The translations under genes and the position numbers were made by a program. The notes below the pieces were generated by a model, which was not told where the DNA came from, did not search any database, and saw nothing but the letters and a program-made list of their open reading frames with translations. From assembly GCF_902506425.1 (NCBI RefSeq), contig NZ_LR732504.1, positions 372,001 to 436,000 on the forward strand: a DNA stretch of 64,000 nucleotides, in the 5' to 3' direction. Origin of the DNA: Novosphingobium sp. 9U (lineage in GTDB: Bacteria > Pseudomonadota > Alphaproteobacteria > Sphingomonadales > Sphingomonadaceae). The number at the start of each line of letters is the position of its first letter. Positions within the stretch are counted from its first letter, which is position 1. This document shows positions 27,818 through 39,822 of this stretch, piece after piece.

Positions 27818-29200
27818 TTGGCCGACGCAAAGCGCAGGAAACCGGCAGCCAGCCCGCCGATCACCAGCCATCCGCTGTTCCCGGTGACGGTCGTCCTGTG
27901 GTTCGGTGCGCTGTTCGGGCTTACCAGTGTTGCGATTCGCACCGGCCTGATCGAGCATGCGGTGCTGGTCACCGGCATCGATCGCGTGATCCCCATGGCC
28001 GCTCCGCCGCTCGGCACCACCACCCGCATTCTGCTGGCGCTGATGATGACGGCGATCGGCTGCCTTGTCGGTCTCCTCGTCGCCCGGCGCCTGGCGAAGC
28101 CCGCACCGCAAGCTGTCGCTCGCCGTCGCCGCTCGACCACTTCGACGGCTGCAGCCGATGACGGTGAATCGCCCGTCGCGCTGTTCGGCGCCGCGCGCCA
28201 GGCGGAACTCGCCGACGAGCCGGACGACGATGCGGAGGAGCCGGAGCATCAACCGGCGACTCGCCGCCGCCAACTGGCCGTGATCGCGCAAGAAGAGCGC
28301 TTCGACGATCACGCTCCGGTGCCCGGGGCCTCACCCATCCTCAACGTTGCCGATCTCGAGATCGAGAGCTTCGATGCAGCGCTTGATGAGGAGGTGTGGA
28401 TCCGCCGTAGCGAGCCGCTGCAGCTCGCACCGCGAGAGCATGCCGAGGCCATCGAGGCAGAGCCTATGCAGGCCGAGACTACGCAGGCCGAGCACTCCGA
28501 ACCGGAAGAGCCGAAGCCTGCCAACCGCCTGTTCGATGCCTACGTCCGTGCCGCTCCGGTCCGAACGGCTGAGAAGGACGACGTGCCGACACCCGGTTTC
28601 GAGCTTCTGCCGCGCGAAGACGAGATCGTCGGCGCCGAGCCCGCCGTCATCGCCGACGAACCCGTGGCACACACGATCGACGTCGAGGAAGTTGCCGCAC
28701 CGGCCAGGGACATGACCGCCGCCGAGCGGATCGCGTCCGCTCCGCTCGACACGCTCTCGCACCTGGAACTGCTGGAGCGCCTGGCGCTCACCATCGCGCG
28801 CCGCCGGGCGGCGAATGGCCAAACCTGCGAGCCGACCGCTGCGATCGAGGCGCCTGAGATGCCTCTCAAGCCGCCCGCCAAGCCGGTCCTGGACCTTCCT
28901 GTGGGGCTGCGCGCTGTGCCGACCGATCCGCACGACGATGCCCTGCCCGGCTACCTTCCGCCGCGTCATATCGGTCGCAGCGACGATGACGCGCTGGATG
29001 CCGGCTATGTGTCACTGCGGAGCCTGACCCGCCCTGCCCTGGCGGAGACCGGCGAGAACACGCAAGGATCGACGGCCCTTCAACAGTCGGATTCGAACAC
29101 GGCGTGGACGTTCGATGCTCCCACAGCGGCGGGCGATCGTACCGAGCAGGCGCTGCGCGCCGCGCTTGCCACGCTGCAGCGGATGAGCGGCGCCGCCTGA
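27818..29200 (+). CDS. Hypothetical two-TM protein with long acidic cytoplasmic tail
   Basis: A 460-residue protein starting at a TTG (27818) eight bases after a GGGG site. It has a basic N-terminus (MADAKRRKPAASPP), TM1 at about residues 20-42, a loop, TM2 at about 70-90 (LLALMMTAIGCLVGLLVA), and then ~370 residues rich in Ala, Glu, Pro and Asp. Charged, repeat-like patches include AEPMQAETTQAEHSEPEEP. A helical segment (SHLELLERLALTIARRRAANG, about 318-338) and the final TEQALRAALATLQRM resemble conserved tails. I do not recognise a family; similar architecture occurs in sphingomonad hypothetical proteins. Confidence 0.7.
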   Translation: MADAKRRKPAASPPITSHPLFPVTVVLWFGALFGLTSVAIRTGLIEHAVLVTGIDRVIPMAAPPLGTTTRILLALMMTAIGCLVGLLVARRLAKPAPQAVARRRRSTTSTAAADDGESPVALFGAARQAELADEPDDDAEEPEHQPATRRRQLAVIAQEERFDDHAPVPGASPILNVADLEIESFDAALDEEVWIRRSEPLQLAPREHAEAIEAEPMQAETTQAEHSEPEEPKPANRLFDAYVRAAPVRTAEKDDVPTPGFELLPREDEIVGAEPAVIADEPVAHTIDVEEVAAPARDMTAAERIASAPLDTLSHLELLERLALTIARRRAANGQTCEPTAAIEAPEMPLKPPAKPVLDLPVGLRAVPTDPHDDALPGYLPPRHIGRSDDDALDAGYVSLRSLTRPALAETGENTQGSTALQQSDSNTAWTFDAPTAAGDRTEQALRAALATLQRMSGAA

Positions 29201-29450
29201 GGTCCGCCTCCCTCGCTCGCCACGCTGCGGCCGGCAACAAAGCGTCTCGCCCTGCCCTATCGCACGCCCGGATCGTTCCGCTTAACCGGGCTTCGCAGTT
29301 GCAAATATTACCCGCAAACGTCATGGGGGCAGCTCGGGTCAACTTGCCACGGGTCGCACCGATGCGATTCGTGTTCTTCGCGGACGGTCGCTCAGGCGGT
29401 CGCCTGGGAAGAAGGGCTGGCCCGGCCAACGACAGGACGGGTATTTATCG
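29201..29450. other. gltB upstream region
   Basis: A 250-base non-coding stretch. It contains an AT-richer island near 29298-29316 (GCAAATATTACCCGCAAACG) likely to hold the gltB promoter. No consensus sigma-54 site or riboswitch was found. Confidence 0.4.
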
Positions 29451-32400
29451 ATGGCATTTCCGGAGCCCCAGGGCCTCTACGACGCGCGTAACGAGCATGA
29501 TTCCTGCGGTGTGGGCTTTGTGGCCCATATTAAAGGCATCAAATCGCACGCCATCGTATCGCAGGCGCTGGAGATTCTGAAAAACCTCGATCACCGCGGC
29601 GCGGTGGGCGCCGACCCGCTGCTGGGCGACGGCGCGGGCATCCTGATTCAGACACCCGACGCCTTGTTCCGCAAGTGGGCGGAAGGCGAAGGCCTGAAGC
29701 TGCCCGCGCTCGGCGACTACGGCGTGGCGATGTGCTTCATGCCGCAGGACCAGGCCAGCCGCGACCTGATCACGCAGATCTTCGAAAAGTTCATCGCCAA
29801 GGAAGGCCAGTCGCTGATCGGCTGGCGCGACGTGCCGACCACGATGGACGGTCTAGGCAAGGCGGTGATCGAATCCATGCCGGTGATCCGGCAGTGCTTC
29901 GTCGCGCGCGGGCTTAACTGTTCGGACCAGGACGCGTTCGAGCGCAAGCTGCTCGCCATCCGCAAGCAGACGCAGAACCCGCTGGAACAGATGGCGGAAA
30001 AGCACGGGCTGCCGGGGCTGAAAGAGCTCTACATGCCCAGCTTCTCGACCCGCACGGTGGTCTACAAAGGCCTGCTGCTGGCGACCCAGGTCGGCTCGTT
30101 CTACGACGATCTTCGCAACCCGGAATGCGTCTCGGCGCTCGGCCTGGTGCACCAGCGGTTCAGCACCAACACCTTCCCCAGCTGGAAGCTGGCGCACCCT
30201 TACCGCTTCATGGCGCACAACGGTGAGATCAACACCGTGCGCGGCAACGTGAACTGGATGAACGCGCGCCGCCGCACGCTCGAATCGGACCTGCTCGGCG
30301 CCGATCTCGACAAGATGTGGCCGCTGATCCCGCACGGCCAGTCGGACACCGCCTGCCTCGACAACGCCTTCGAGCTGCTGCTCGCAGGGGGCTACAGCCT
30401 CAGCCACGCAATGATGATGCTCATCCCCGAGGCTTGGGCCGGCAATGCGCTGATGACGCCCGAGCGCCGCGCGTTCTACGAGTATCACGCGGCCCTGATG
30501 GAGCCGTGGGACGGCCCGGCTGCGGTCGCCTTCACCGACGGTCGCCAGATCGGCGCCACGCTGGACCGCAACGGCCTGCGCCCGGCGCGCTTCCTCGTCA
30601 CCGACGACGACTTGTGTGTCATGGCGTCGGAGAGCGGCGTGCTGCCGATCAAGGAAGACAACATCGTGCGCAAGTGGCGGCTGCAGCCGGGGCGCATGCT
30701 GCTGATCGACTTCGAGCAGGGCCGCATCATCGAGGATGAGGAGCTGAAGGCCCAGCTCGCCGCCGAAGAGCCCTACCAGCAGTGGCTGGACCAGGCGCAG
30801 TACAAGCTTGAAGACCTCGACGTCATCGATCCCGAGCTGACCGAATTGCCCCAGCCGACCGGCACGCTGCTCGATCGCCAGCAGGCGTTCGGCTACACCC
30901 AGGAAGACGTCAGCCGCTTCCTGGAGCCGATGGCCGTCAACGCCGACGATCCGATCGGCTCGATGGGCACCGACACCCCGATCGCGGTGCTCAGCCGCAA
31001 GTCGCGGCTGGTCTACGACTACTTCAAGCAGAACTTCGCCCAGGTCACCAACCCGCCGATCGACCCGATCCGCGAGGAACTGGTGATGAGCCTGGTGTCG
31101 ATGATCGGCCCGCGCCCCAATCTGCTCGGCCACGTCGCCGGCACGCACAAGCGCCTGGAAGTCAGCCAGCCGATCCTCACCGACGAGGAGTTGGCGAAGA
31201 TCCGCTCGGTCGAGGCCGCGCTCGACGGCGCGTTCCGCACAGCGACGATCGACATGACCTGGGACGCCAGCGCCGGGGCCGAGGGCCTTGAGCTGGCCAT
31301 CAAGGAAATGTGCTGGACCGCGACCGAAGCGGTGCTGGCGGACAAGAACATCCTGATCCTGTCCGACCGTGCGCAAGGGCCGGACCGCATCCCGATGCCG
31401 GCGCTGCTGGCCACTGCCGCCGTCCACCACCACCTCGTCCGCCAGGGGCTGCGCATGCAGACCGGCCTGGTGGTCGAGACCGGCGAAGCGCGCGAAGTGC
31501 ACCACTTCTGCGTGCTGGCGGGCTACGGCGCCGAGGCGATCAACCCCTACCTCGCGTTCGAGACGATCGAGAACCTGCGAGTCCGCAAGGAGCTGCCGAT
31601 TGAGGCCAGGCAGGCGCAGAAGAACTACGTCTACGCCATCGGCAAGGGCATCCGGAAGGTCATGTCCAAGATGGGCATCTCGACCTACCAGTCGTACTGC
31701 GGCGCGCAGATCTTCGACGCGGTGGGCCTGTCGAGCAAGTTCATCGAGAAGTACTTTACCGGCACCGCCACCACCATCGAGGGCGCCGGTCTCGCCGAAA
31801 TCGCCGCCGAGACCGTCGCACGCCATGCCGCGGCCTATGGCGACAGCCCGGTCTACAAGAACATGCTCGACGTGGGCGGCATCTACGGCGTGCGCGTGCG
31901 CGGCGAGGAGCATGCCTGGACGTCCGAGAACATCGGCAACCTGCAGCACGCGGTGCGCGGCAACGTGCCCGAGAAGTACGCGGCCTTCGCCCGGTCGATC
32001 AACGACCAGTCGGAGCGCATGCTGACGATCCGCGGCTTGATGGAGTTCGTGCCCGGGACCCCGGTTCCGATCGAGGAAGTCGAGCCGGCCAGCGAGATCG
32101 TCAAGCGCTTCGCCACCGGGGCGATGAGCTTCGGCTCGATCAGCCGCGAGGCGCACACCACTCTGGCGCTCGCCATGAACCGCATCGGCGGCAAGTCGAA
32201 CACCGGCGAAGGCGGCGAGGAAGTCGATCGCTTCACGCCGCTGCCCAACGGCGATTCGATGCGCTCGGCAATCAAGCAGGTGGCCAGCGGCCGGTTCGGC
32301 GTGACCACCGAGTACCTCGTCAACGCCGACGACATCCAGATCAAGATGGCCCAGGGCGCCAAGCCTGGCGAAGGCGGCCAGCTGCCGGGCGACAAGGTCG

Positions 32401-34088
32401 ACAAGACCATCGGCCGGGTGCGCCACTCGACGCCGGGTGTGGGCCTCATCAGCCCGCCGCCACATCACGACATCTACTCGATCGAGGACATCGCGCAGCT
32501 CATTCACGATCTCAAGAACGTGAACCCGGGCGCGCGCGTCTCGGTCAAGCTGGTGTCCGAAGTGGGCGTGGGTACGGTCGCCGCGGGCGTCTCCAAGGCG
32601 CGCGCCGACCACATCACCATTGCCGGCTACGAAGGCGGCACCGGTGCCTCGCCGCTGACCTCGCTGACGCACGCGGGCTCGCCCTGGGAGATCGGCCTGG
32701 CCGAAACCCAGCAGACGCTGCTGCTCAACAACTTGCGCAGCCGCGTGGCGGTGCAGGCGGACGGCGGCATCCGCACCGGCCGCGACGTGGCGATCGCCGC
32801 GCTGCTCGGCGCCGACGAGTTCGGCTTCGCCACGGCACCGCTGATCGCGGCGGGCTGCATCATGATGCGTAAGTGCCACCTCAACACTTGCCCGGTCGGC
32901 GTGGCGACGCAGGACCCGGTGCTGCGCGCGCGCTTTACCGGCCAGCCCGAGCACGTGGTGAACTACTTCTTTTTCGTCGCCGAGGAACTGCGCGCGATCA
33001 TGGCCGAGCTCGGCTTCCGCACGCTGGCGGAGATGACCGGCCGCGTCGACCGGCTCGACACCCGCAAGGTGATCTCGAACTGGAAGGCCAAGGGCGTCGA
33101 TCTGTCGAAGATCCTCTACAACCCCGGCAAGGGCGACAGCCCGACGCTCAACTGGTCCGAAACGCAGGACCATGGGCTGGAGAACGCGCTCGACAACGAG
33201 CTGATCGCCGCCTCAGCCGATGCGCTGGAAAGCCGCCAGCCGGTGAGAGTCGAGAAGTCGGTCATCAATGTCAACCGCACGGTCGGCGCCATGCTCTCGG
33301 GCGAAGTCGCCAAGCGGTTCGGCCATGCCGGCCTGCCCGACAACACGATCAACGTGAAGCTCACCGGCGTCGCCGGCCAGAGCTTCGCTGCCTGGCTCGC
33401 CCACGGTGTGACGCTCGACCTGACGGGTGACGCCAACGACTATGTCGGCAAGGGTCTCTCCGGAGGCCGCGTGATCGTTCGCCAGCCCGGCCACGTGAAC
33501 CGCGAGCCGACGCAGAACATCATCGTCGGCAACACCGTGCTCTACGGCGCGATCGCGGGCGAGGCGTTCTTCAACGGCGTCGCCGGCGAGCGCTTCGCGG
33601 TGCGCAACTCGGGCGCCGTTGCGGTGGTCGAAGGCTGCGGCGATCATGGCTGCGAGTACATGACCGGAGGTGTCGTCGCGGTGCTGGGCAAGACCGGCCG
33701 CAACTTCGCAGCGGGCATGTCGGGCGGCATTGCCTACGTCTACGACGAGGATGGCGTATTCGCGCAGCTGGCCAACACCTCCATGGTCGACCTGCAGCCG
33801 ATCTCGGCGGAGCGTGACGAGGACGACGGGGCGGGCCGTCCGCAGCAGCGCACCAACGGCGTCAACGACGCCGGCATGGGCGACCCGCTGCGCCACGACG
33901 CGGACCGCCTGCGCGTGCTGCTCGAACGCCACCATCTGCACACCGGATCGAAGCGGGCGCGTGCCCTGCTCGACGACTGGTCGAACGCTCTGGGCAAGTT
34001 CGTGAAGGTCATGCCGCGCGACTACGCCAAGGCGCTCAAGCAGATGGAAGCCGAGCGGCTCGAAGCGGCCTCCGTCGCCGCCGAATAA
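29451..34088 (+). CDS. gltB: Glutamate synthase (NADPH) large subunit
   Basis: A 1545-residue iron-sulfur flavoprotein that makes two glutamates from glutamine and 2-oxoglutarate. The class II amidotransferase nucleophile is Cys19 ([15 protein letters not shown]), exposed by removing an 18-residue propeptide. The FMN/2-oxoglutarate domain has [21 protein letters not shown] and [14 protein letters not shown]. The 3Fe-4S cluster Cys residues are in [16 protein letters not shown]. The C-terminal beta-helix has GGRVIV and GNTVLYGA repeats. It lies 98 bases before gltD. Confidence 0.98.
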   Translation: MAFPEPQGLYDARNEHDSCGVGFVAHIKGIKSHAIVSQALEILKNLDHRGAVGADPLLGDGAGILIQTPDALFRKWAEGEGLKLPALGDYGVAMCFMPQDQASRDLITQIFEKFIAKEGQSLIGWRDVPTTMDGLGKAVIESMPVIRQCFVARGLNCSDQDAFERKLLAIRKQTQNPLEQMAEKHGLPGLKELYMPSFSTRTVVYKGLLLATQVGSFYDDLRNPECVSALGLVHQRFSTNTFPSWKLAHPYRFMAHNGEINTVRGNVNWMNARRRTLESDLLGADLDKMWPLIPHGQSDTACLDNAFELLLAGGYSLSHAMMMLIPEAWAGNALMTPERRAFYEYHAALMEPWDGPAAVAFTDGRQIGATLDRNGLRPARFLVTDDDLCVMASESGVLPIKEDNIVRKWRLQPGRMLLIDFEQGRIIEDEELKAQLAAEEPYQQWLDQAQYKLEDLDVIDPELTELPQPTGTLLDRQQAFGYTQEDVSRFLEPMAVNADDPIGSMGTDTPIAVLSRKSRLVYDYFKQNFAQVTNPPIDPIREELVMSLVSMIGPRPNLLGHVAGTHKRLEVSQPILTDEELAKIRSVEAALDGAFRTATIDMTWDASAGAEGLELAIKEMCWTATEAVLADKNILILSDRAQGPDRIPMPALLATAAVHHHLVRQGLRMQTGLVVETGEAREVHHFCVLAGYGAEAINPYLAFETIENLRVRKELPIEARQAQKNYVYAIGKGIRKVMSKMGISTYQSYCGAQIFDAVGLSSKFIEKYFTGTATTIEGAGLAEIAAETVARHAAAYGDSPVYKNMLDVGGIYGVRVRGEEHAWTSENIGNLQHAVRGNVPEKYAAFARSINDQSERMLTIRGLMEFVPGTPVPIEEVEPASEIVKRFATGAMSFGSISREAHTTLALAMNRIGGKSNTGEGGEEVDRFTPLPNGDSMRSAIKQVASGRFGVTTEYLVNADDIQIKMAQGAKPGEGGQLPGDKVDKTIGRVRHSTPGVGLISPPPHHDIYSIEDIAQLIHDLKNVNPGARVSVKLVSEVGVGTVAAGVSKARADHITIAGYEGGTGASPLTSLTHAGSPWEIGLAETQQTLLLNNLRSRVAVQADGGIRTGRDVAIAALLGADEFGFATAPLIAAGCIMMRKCHLNTCPVGVATQDPVLRARFTGQPEHVVNYFFFVAEELRAIMAELGFRTLAEMTGRVDRLDTRKVISNWKAKGVDLSKILYNPGKGDSPTLNWSETQDHGLENALDNELIAASADALESRQPVRVEKSVINVNRTVGAMLSGEVAKRFGHAGLPDNTINVKLTGVAGQSFAAWLAHGVTLDLTGDANDYVGKGLSGGRVIVRQPGHVNREPTQNIIVGNTVLYGAIAGEAFFNGVAGERFAVRNSGAVAVVEGCGDHGCEYMTGGVVAVLGKTGRNFAAGMSGGIAYVYDEDGVFAQLANTSMVDLQPISAERDEDDGAGRPQQRTNGVNDAGMGDPLRHDADRLRVLLERHHLHTGSKRARALLDDWSNALGKFVKVMPRDYAKALKQMEAERLEAASVAAE

Positions 34089-34186
34089 GCTTGGTGGCGC
34101 ACCATCTCGCACGGGCGCCCCTTTTCTGGCATATATGATGAAGCGGGAGCGCTGCTGGGATCGGCGCTCACGGGGAGTATCTCAAG

Positions 34187-35620
<1,434 letters not shown>

Positions 35621-35776
35621 GGCGATAAGGCCGATAGGACTGCGTACCGGGCTTGACCCAGCGGCGGTTTCGGCAGTGATGAGTCCGAAGGCTTGCGCCG
35701 GCAAGCTCGCGACATGGTGCAACCTGGCCAGGGTCGAGCCCGCGACGACGTTGTAGCGCATTCAGGGAGGAACGCG

Positions 35777-36094
35777 ATGCTGCTCGAAATTGCCGAAGTA
35801 GAAGTTAAGCCGGGCAACGAAGACGCGTTTAGCACGGCCATGCGCGAGGGCGGCATCGCCCACCTCGCCGCCTGCAAGGGCGTGATCGAAGCCCGCTTCG
35901 GCCGCGGTGTCGAGAACCCGAGCAAGTTCCTGTTCCACGTTGTCTGGACTTCAATCGAGGATCACATGGCAGCGCGAGAACTGGAGAGCTTCGGGCAGTT
36001 TCGCGCTGCCATGGACTATCTCACACAAGGCGGCTCGATGAGCCACTACGTGCTGCATGAGCAGGTGGCTGGGGCCAGCTATAAAGCTGTCTGA
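35777..36094 (+). CDS. Antibiotic biosynthesis monooxygenase-like (ABM domain) protein
   Basis: A 105-residue dimeric alpha+beta barrel protein. It reads MLLEIAEVEVKPGNEDAF, then ACKGVIEARFGRGVENP, then FHVVWTSIEDHMAARE, which are the standard ABM/EthD strands. The ATG at 35777 follows an AGGGAGG site. Members act on quinones, heme or small aromatics, or as detox enzymes; substrate not visible. It is the last intact core gene before the IS cluster. Confidence 0.85.
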   Translation: MLLEIAEVEVKPGNEDAFSTAMREGGIAHLAACKGVIEARFGRGVENPSKFLFHVVWTSIEDHMAARELESFGQFRAAMDYLTQGGSMSHYVLHEQVAGASYKAV

Positions 36095-36173
36095 CGGCCG
36101 GATACTGCGTAGCCACCGGTGAGTACCGCGGCGGCGTGAGGCGCGATCGTAGTCGGATTGGCCGTGTGCGCGA

Positions 36174-36749
36174 TTAGGCGGTGACGGGCAGCTGTGCGTG
36201 CAGAGCGTGCCAGTTCCAGGGCAGCAGCTCGTGCAAGCGCTGCTGCGGGATGTCGGCGGTGCGGGTGAGGACGTCGGCCAACCAGGCTTGCGGGTCGACG
36301 TCGTTGAGCTTAACAGTGGCGATGAGGCTGAATATGAAAGCAGCACGCTGACCGCCGCGATCGGATCCTGCGAAACGCCAGGCTTTTCGGCCGATGGCGA
36401 TGCCGCGCATGGCACGCTCGGCGCAATTGTTGGTCAGGCAGATGCGTCCATCCTCAAGGAAAGCGGTGAACGCGGGCCAGTCCTTGAGCATGTAGTCCAT
36501 GGCCTTGGCGACATCGGACGAGCGTGAAAGGCTCGAACGCTGCTCGGCCATCCAGGACCGCAGATCGTCGGGGAGAGGAGCCACGTGCTGCTCGCGGGCG
36601 ATCTGCCGCTGAAGGGCGCTCTGGCCCACGACGGTACGCTCGACCGCAAAGATTGCGTCGATGCGGCGCACGGCCTCGACAGCAAGCGGCGCGATCACCG
36701 GCGAGCCCTTGCGGCACTTGTTGAGCTGATACCAGGCTGCGGTGAGGCT
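36174..36749 (-). pseudogene. IS66-family transposase TnpC, C-terminal fragment
   Basis: About 190 residues that match the end of IS66 TnpC: a frame reading WYQLNKCRKGSPV, a DDE-type segment DGRICLTNNCAERAMRGIAI with the catalytic Glu, KAWRFAGSDRGGQRAA, and the closing LPWNW. The frame has a TGA immediately upstream (about 36749), so the N-terminal two thirds are missing. It may be the distal half of an element like that at 45503, but their sequences do not overlap, so this cannot be told from the window. Confidence 0.85.
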
Positions 36750-36819
36750 GACTCACGTGCGGGTTCCCAAGGGGGTGAAAGTGTGGATCAGTAGCGTCCT
36801 GGATCAGGAGGATGCGCGG

Positions 36820-37306
36820 ATGGGACAAGCGATCGGCTTGCGAGAGGATTTCGGCGGGTCGACGCTGCGGCGTTTTGGCGCGGGCATCAAGAGTGCGCCG
36901 CAGGCTCGGCGGCTGCTGACGTTGGCCCAGATTCACGATGGCGGCAATCGAAGCCAGGCGGCGCGGATTGGCAATGTTACGTTGCAATCATCCGCGACTG
37001 GGTGATCCGCCTTAACGCCCGCGGCCCTGACGGGTTGCTCGACGGCAAGGCTCCGGGCAAGCGGTTGATCCTCAGCGACGCGCAGCGCCACGCTCTGGTT
37101 TAGGCGGTTCGACGCGGGCCGCTCCCGGCGACTCACGGCGTCGTGCGCTGGCGGCTGATTGATCTGGTGCAATGGTTACATTACGAGTTCGCGGTGTCGC
37201 TGGACGAGACTACCGCCAACCGTGAGCTGAAGCAGCTGGGCTACGTGAAGCTGACCGCCGCCAGCGTCCCTATGCCGAGAACGAGTTAGCCAGGGAGGCG
37301 TTCAAA
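36820..37306 (+). pseudogene. IS630-family transposase, 5' part
   Basis: Starts MGQAIGLREDFGGSTLRR and continues with ARRLLTLAQIHDGGNRSQAA, an IS630 helix-turn-helix. A one-base loss near 36989 shifts to IRDWVIRLNARGPDGLLDG, a TAG near 37100 interrupts ALV*AVRRGP, and another shift near 37265 leads to RQRPYAENELAREAFKK. The frame is then broken at about 37306 by an inserted IS110-type element; the rest resumes at about 38819. Confidence 0.85.
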
Positions 37307-37394
37307 AAAGATCTCATGGGCGCGGGCTGGCGCCGGTTGAGGCAGACTGGCCTTCCCGCTTTGTCGTGAAGGAGATTGCCTGTGTCCATTTCCG

Positions 37395-38515
37395 TCCCAT
37401 GCCGCGGTTAGTACGCAGCTAAACGCGATCTTCGTGTCGCTAGAGTTGAGCCGTTCCAATTGGTTGGTAACATCGCTGTCGCCGGGCGCCGCGATCGCAT
37501 TTCGCGCCATCAGGTGAAGGGCAGCGATGTGCCGGCACTTTTGGAGCGGTTCGCGCAGTTGCAGGTGAAAGCGCGGGAGCGGACGTGCGAGCTTTATTTG
37601 CTGGTCGTCGTCCGGGAGGCAGGGCTGGACGGCTTCTGGATTCACCGTTGCCTCATCCGCGAAGGCTTTGAGAGCCATGTCGTCGACGCCGCCTCGATCG
37701 CAGCCTCGCGGCGCAGCCTTCGGGCGAAGACGGACAAGCTCGACGGCGAGGCGCTGGTCCGCACGCTGCTTGCCTACAAGCGCGGCGAGCCACGGGTCTG
37801 TGCCATGGTGACCGTGCCGAGCGCAGAGGACGAAGACCGCCGGCGCGTCTGCCGCTAGCGGCGCTCGCTGGTCGTCGAACGCATCCGGCGCAATGAGGGC
37901 GTGCTGTTCGCGCAAGTGGTGGCGATTACGAACCGCTGCGCACGAACCGGCGCGCGCGGCTGAAGGAACTAGTCACCGGTGATGGCCAGCGACTGCCTTC
38001 CCATGTGAAGCGCGAGATTGAGCGCGAGTTAGACCGGCTGGAGCTGGTCATGCGCCAGATTAAGGAGGTGGAGCGCGAGCGCGACGCGATGCTGGAGGCG
38101 GCGACGGACGAGGCACCTAAGCCGGCGAGCGCCCGACTGCTCCAGCTGCGCGGCATCGGCCCCGAGTTTGCCGGCGTGCTGCATGGCGAGGCGCTATTCC
38201 GCAGCTTCAGCAACCGTCGCCAGGTCGCCTGCTATGCGGGCCTCGCGCCATCGCCATGGCAGAGCGGCAACATGGACCGCGAGCAGGGCGTATCCAGGCC
38301 GGCAACAAGCGGCTACGCACGACCAAGATCCAGGTCGCGTGGCTATGGCTTCGGCATCAGCCTGAGTCGGAACTGACCCGCTGGTACGCCGAACGGGTGC
38401 AGGCGAACGGCGATCGTGTCAGGCGCGTGATGATCGTCGCGCTCGCCCGCAAGCTGCTGATCGCGCTTTGGCAGTTTAGTTCGGCCGGCGTCTTGCCGCG
38501 AAAGGCGCGCTGCTA
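37395..38515 (+). pseudogene. IS110-family transposase, frameshifted
   Basis: Pieces in several frames. The first is IFVSLELSRSNWLVTSLSPG (N-terminal DEDD domain, near 37400). Next is a frame with VREAGLDGFWIHRCLIREG and RAKTDKLDGEALVRTLLAYK, ending at a TAG near 37858. The third has LKELVTGDGQRLPSHVKREI and the C-terminal Tnp20 domain LLQLRGIGPEFAGVLHGEAL with RRQVACYAGLAPSPWQSG. The last is AGNKRLRTTKIQVAWLWLRH to a TAA near 38515. At least three frameshifts make it inactive. Confidence 0.85.
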
Positions 38516-38818
38516 AAGGCAGGCTGAGCGAGTCACCAATTCCGAGTTCCCGCAGGCATTGCCCTGCCGGATCCAGGCGGACGGACTCGTAGAGGCCTCT
38601 TGGCTTCACTCGCCGGTAAAAAGGATGATCGTCTTCCTGAGCCAGAGCCGACGCAAGCGGGATTGTGGCTGAGCCGCGTACGAGCGGCGACCGGATGTGA
38701 GTTAAAGCGAACCGGTTGGCGGGACGCTTGTAGCAGCAGGCTCAGACCATGGATCTGACAAACGCGAGATTGCCAATTGTTATAGCGGCGCAAAGGCTTG
38801 ATCCGATTATCCCCGTCT
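38516..38818 (+). other. Long non-coding right end of the IS110-type element (bridge-RNA candidate region)
   Basis: Three hundred bases with no credible ORF lie between the transposase stop and the resumption of IS630 sequence. In IS1111-group elements this end encodes the bispecific bridge RNA that pairs with donor and target DNA. The region is GC-rich with several short inverted segments (for example CAGGCATTGCCCTGCCGG). I could not fold it or define guide loops, so this is a positional inference. Confidence 0.35.
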
Positions 38819-39392
38819 GAGGCGCTTTGCCGCCGCAGTGGCAGAGGTCTGGGCCACTCTCCCGCAAGGCACGCCCATAGAGATTTGGTTTCAGGATGAA
38901 GCCCAGGTCGGGCAGAAGAACACCATCACTCGCCGCTTGGCGCGGCGCGGCACACGGCCATCGGCACCCAAGGATTAGGGGACGAAATCGGCCTTCATCT
39001 TCGGCGCCATCTGCCCCGAGAAGGGCAAAGGTGCCGGACTGGTCCTGCCCTCCTGCAACACCGAGACAATGTCGCTGCACCTCGCCCAAATTGCGCGTGC
39101 CGTCGCACCGGGCACCCATGCCGTGGTGCTGATGGATCAAGCCGGGTGGCACATGACCGGCAAGCTCAAGCTACCTGCCAACATCAGCATCGTCGCTTTG
39201 CCGGCCAAATGCCCTAAGCTGAACTCGGTCGAGAATGTCTGGCTGTTCATCCGCGGCAACCGGCTGTCGAACCGAATCTTCACCTCCCATGACAACATCA
39301 TCGACCATTGCTGCGAAGCCTGGAACAAGCTCGTCGATCAGCCCTGGCGCATCCTAATCATCGGACGCCGCAAATGGGCGCGCCGGTTCTGA
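38819..39392 (+). pseudogene. IS630-family transposase, 3' part
   Basis: Resumes with RFAAAVAEVWATLPQGTP and the DDE motif segments EIWFQDEAQVGQKN, HAVVLMDQAGWHMTG and CPKLNSVENVWLFIRGNRLS. An in-frame TAG interrupts it near 38976 (SAPKD*GTKSAF). It ends RRKWARRF-stop. Together with the 5' part it makes one dead IS630 transposase. Confidence 0.87.
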
Positions 39393-39822
39393 TCAGTGCA
39401 GGTTGGTATCACGGTCGAATTGGATCTCTTTGAGAAGAACTCGCCGCGCATGAGGCAACGGTGGGCCGCCCGGGCGTGAGGCGGTCCAGATGCCGGGTCA
39501 GGACGACATCGGAGCGCTTGGATATGCGGCTAGGCCATCCTGACAGGTGATGTAGGCAATATGGTAGATTACGTCATCTCAGGATTACCGACCGGAGATT
39601 TTCAGCCAGTGCGAGAATGCCGGTAGTGTTGTCACGGCTCCCATGTAGGCCTTTGCGCTCCGTGACTTGCCCTCCTGGTTCAAACCGGCTCGGTGCGAGT
39701 TTCGTTCTGCAGGGCAGTACGATCTATTCGTTTTGAAGAATACGTCAGGCGGTGTCGCACTTGGCTCCGAAAGGCAAGCTTCGATCCTAACGAGCGTAGC
39801 GCGACTTGCCGGCTTTAAGTAG
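39393..39822. other. Unassigned IS-flanking DNA
   Basis: 430 bases without a recognisable gene. A minus-strand ORF at 39585-39836 (83 residues, reading LPAFSHWLKISGR at its end) matches no family I know. The region separates the IS630 remnant from rfbB and is probably insertion debris. Confidence 0.4.

Larger units (their letters stand above)
37307..38818 (+). mobile_element. IS110-family element nested in the IS630 transposase
   Basis: About 1.5 kb that separates the two halves of the IS630 transposase reading. Its single gene matches IS110-family DEDD transposases (see the pseudogene entry). The left end is short (about 90 bases before coding sequence) and the right end long (about 300 non-coding bases), the layout of the IS1111 branch. 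No terminal inverted repeats are obvious, as expected. Boundaries are inferred from where the IS630 protein match stops and resumes. Confidence 0.75.

Noticed and set aside
29853..33173. A 1106-residue antisense ORF inside gltB
   Set aside because: It mirrors gltB codon structure (Arg/His/Ala-rich) and has no family signature; a normal shadow of a long GC-rich gene.
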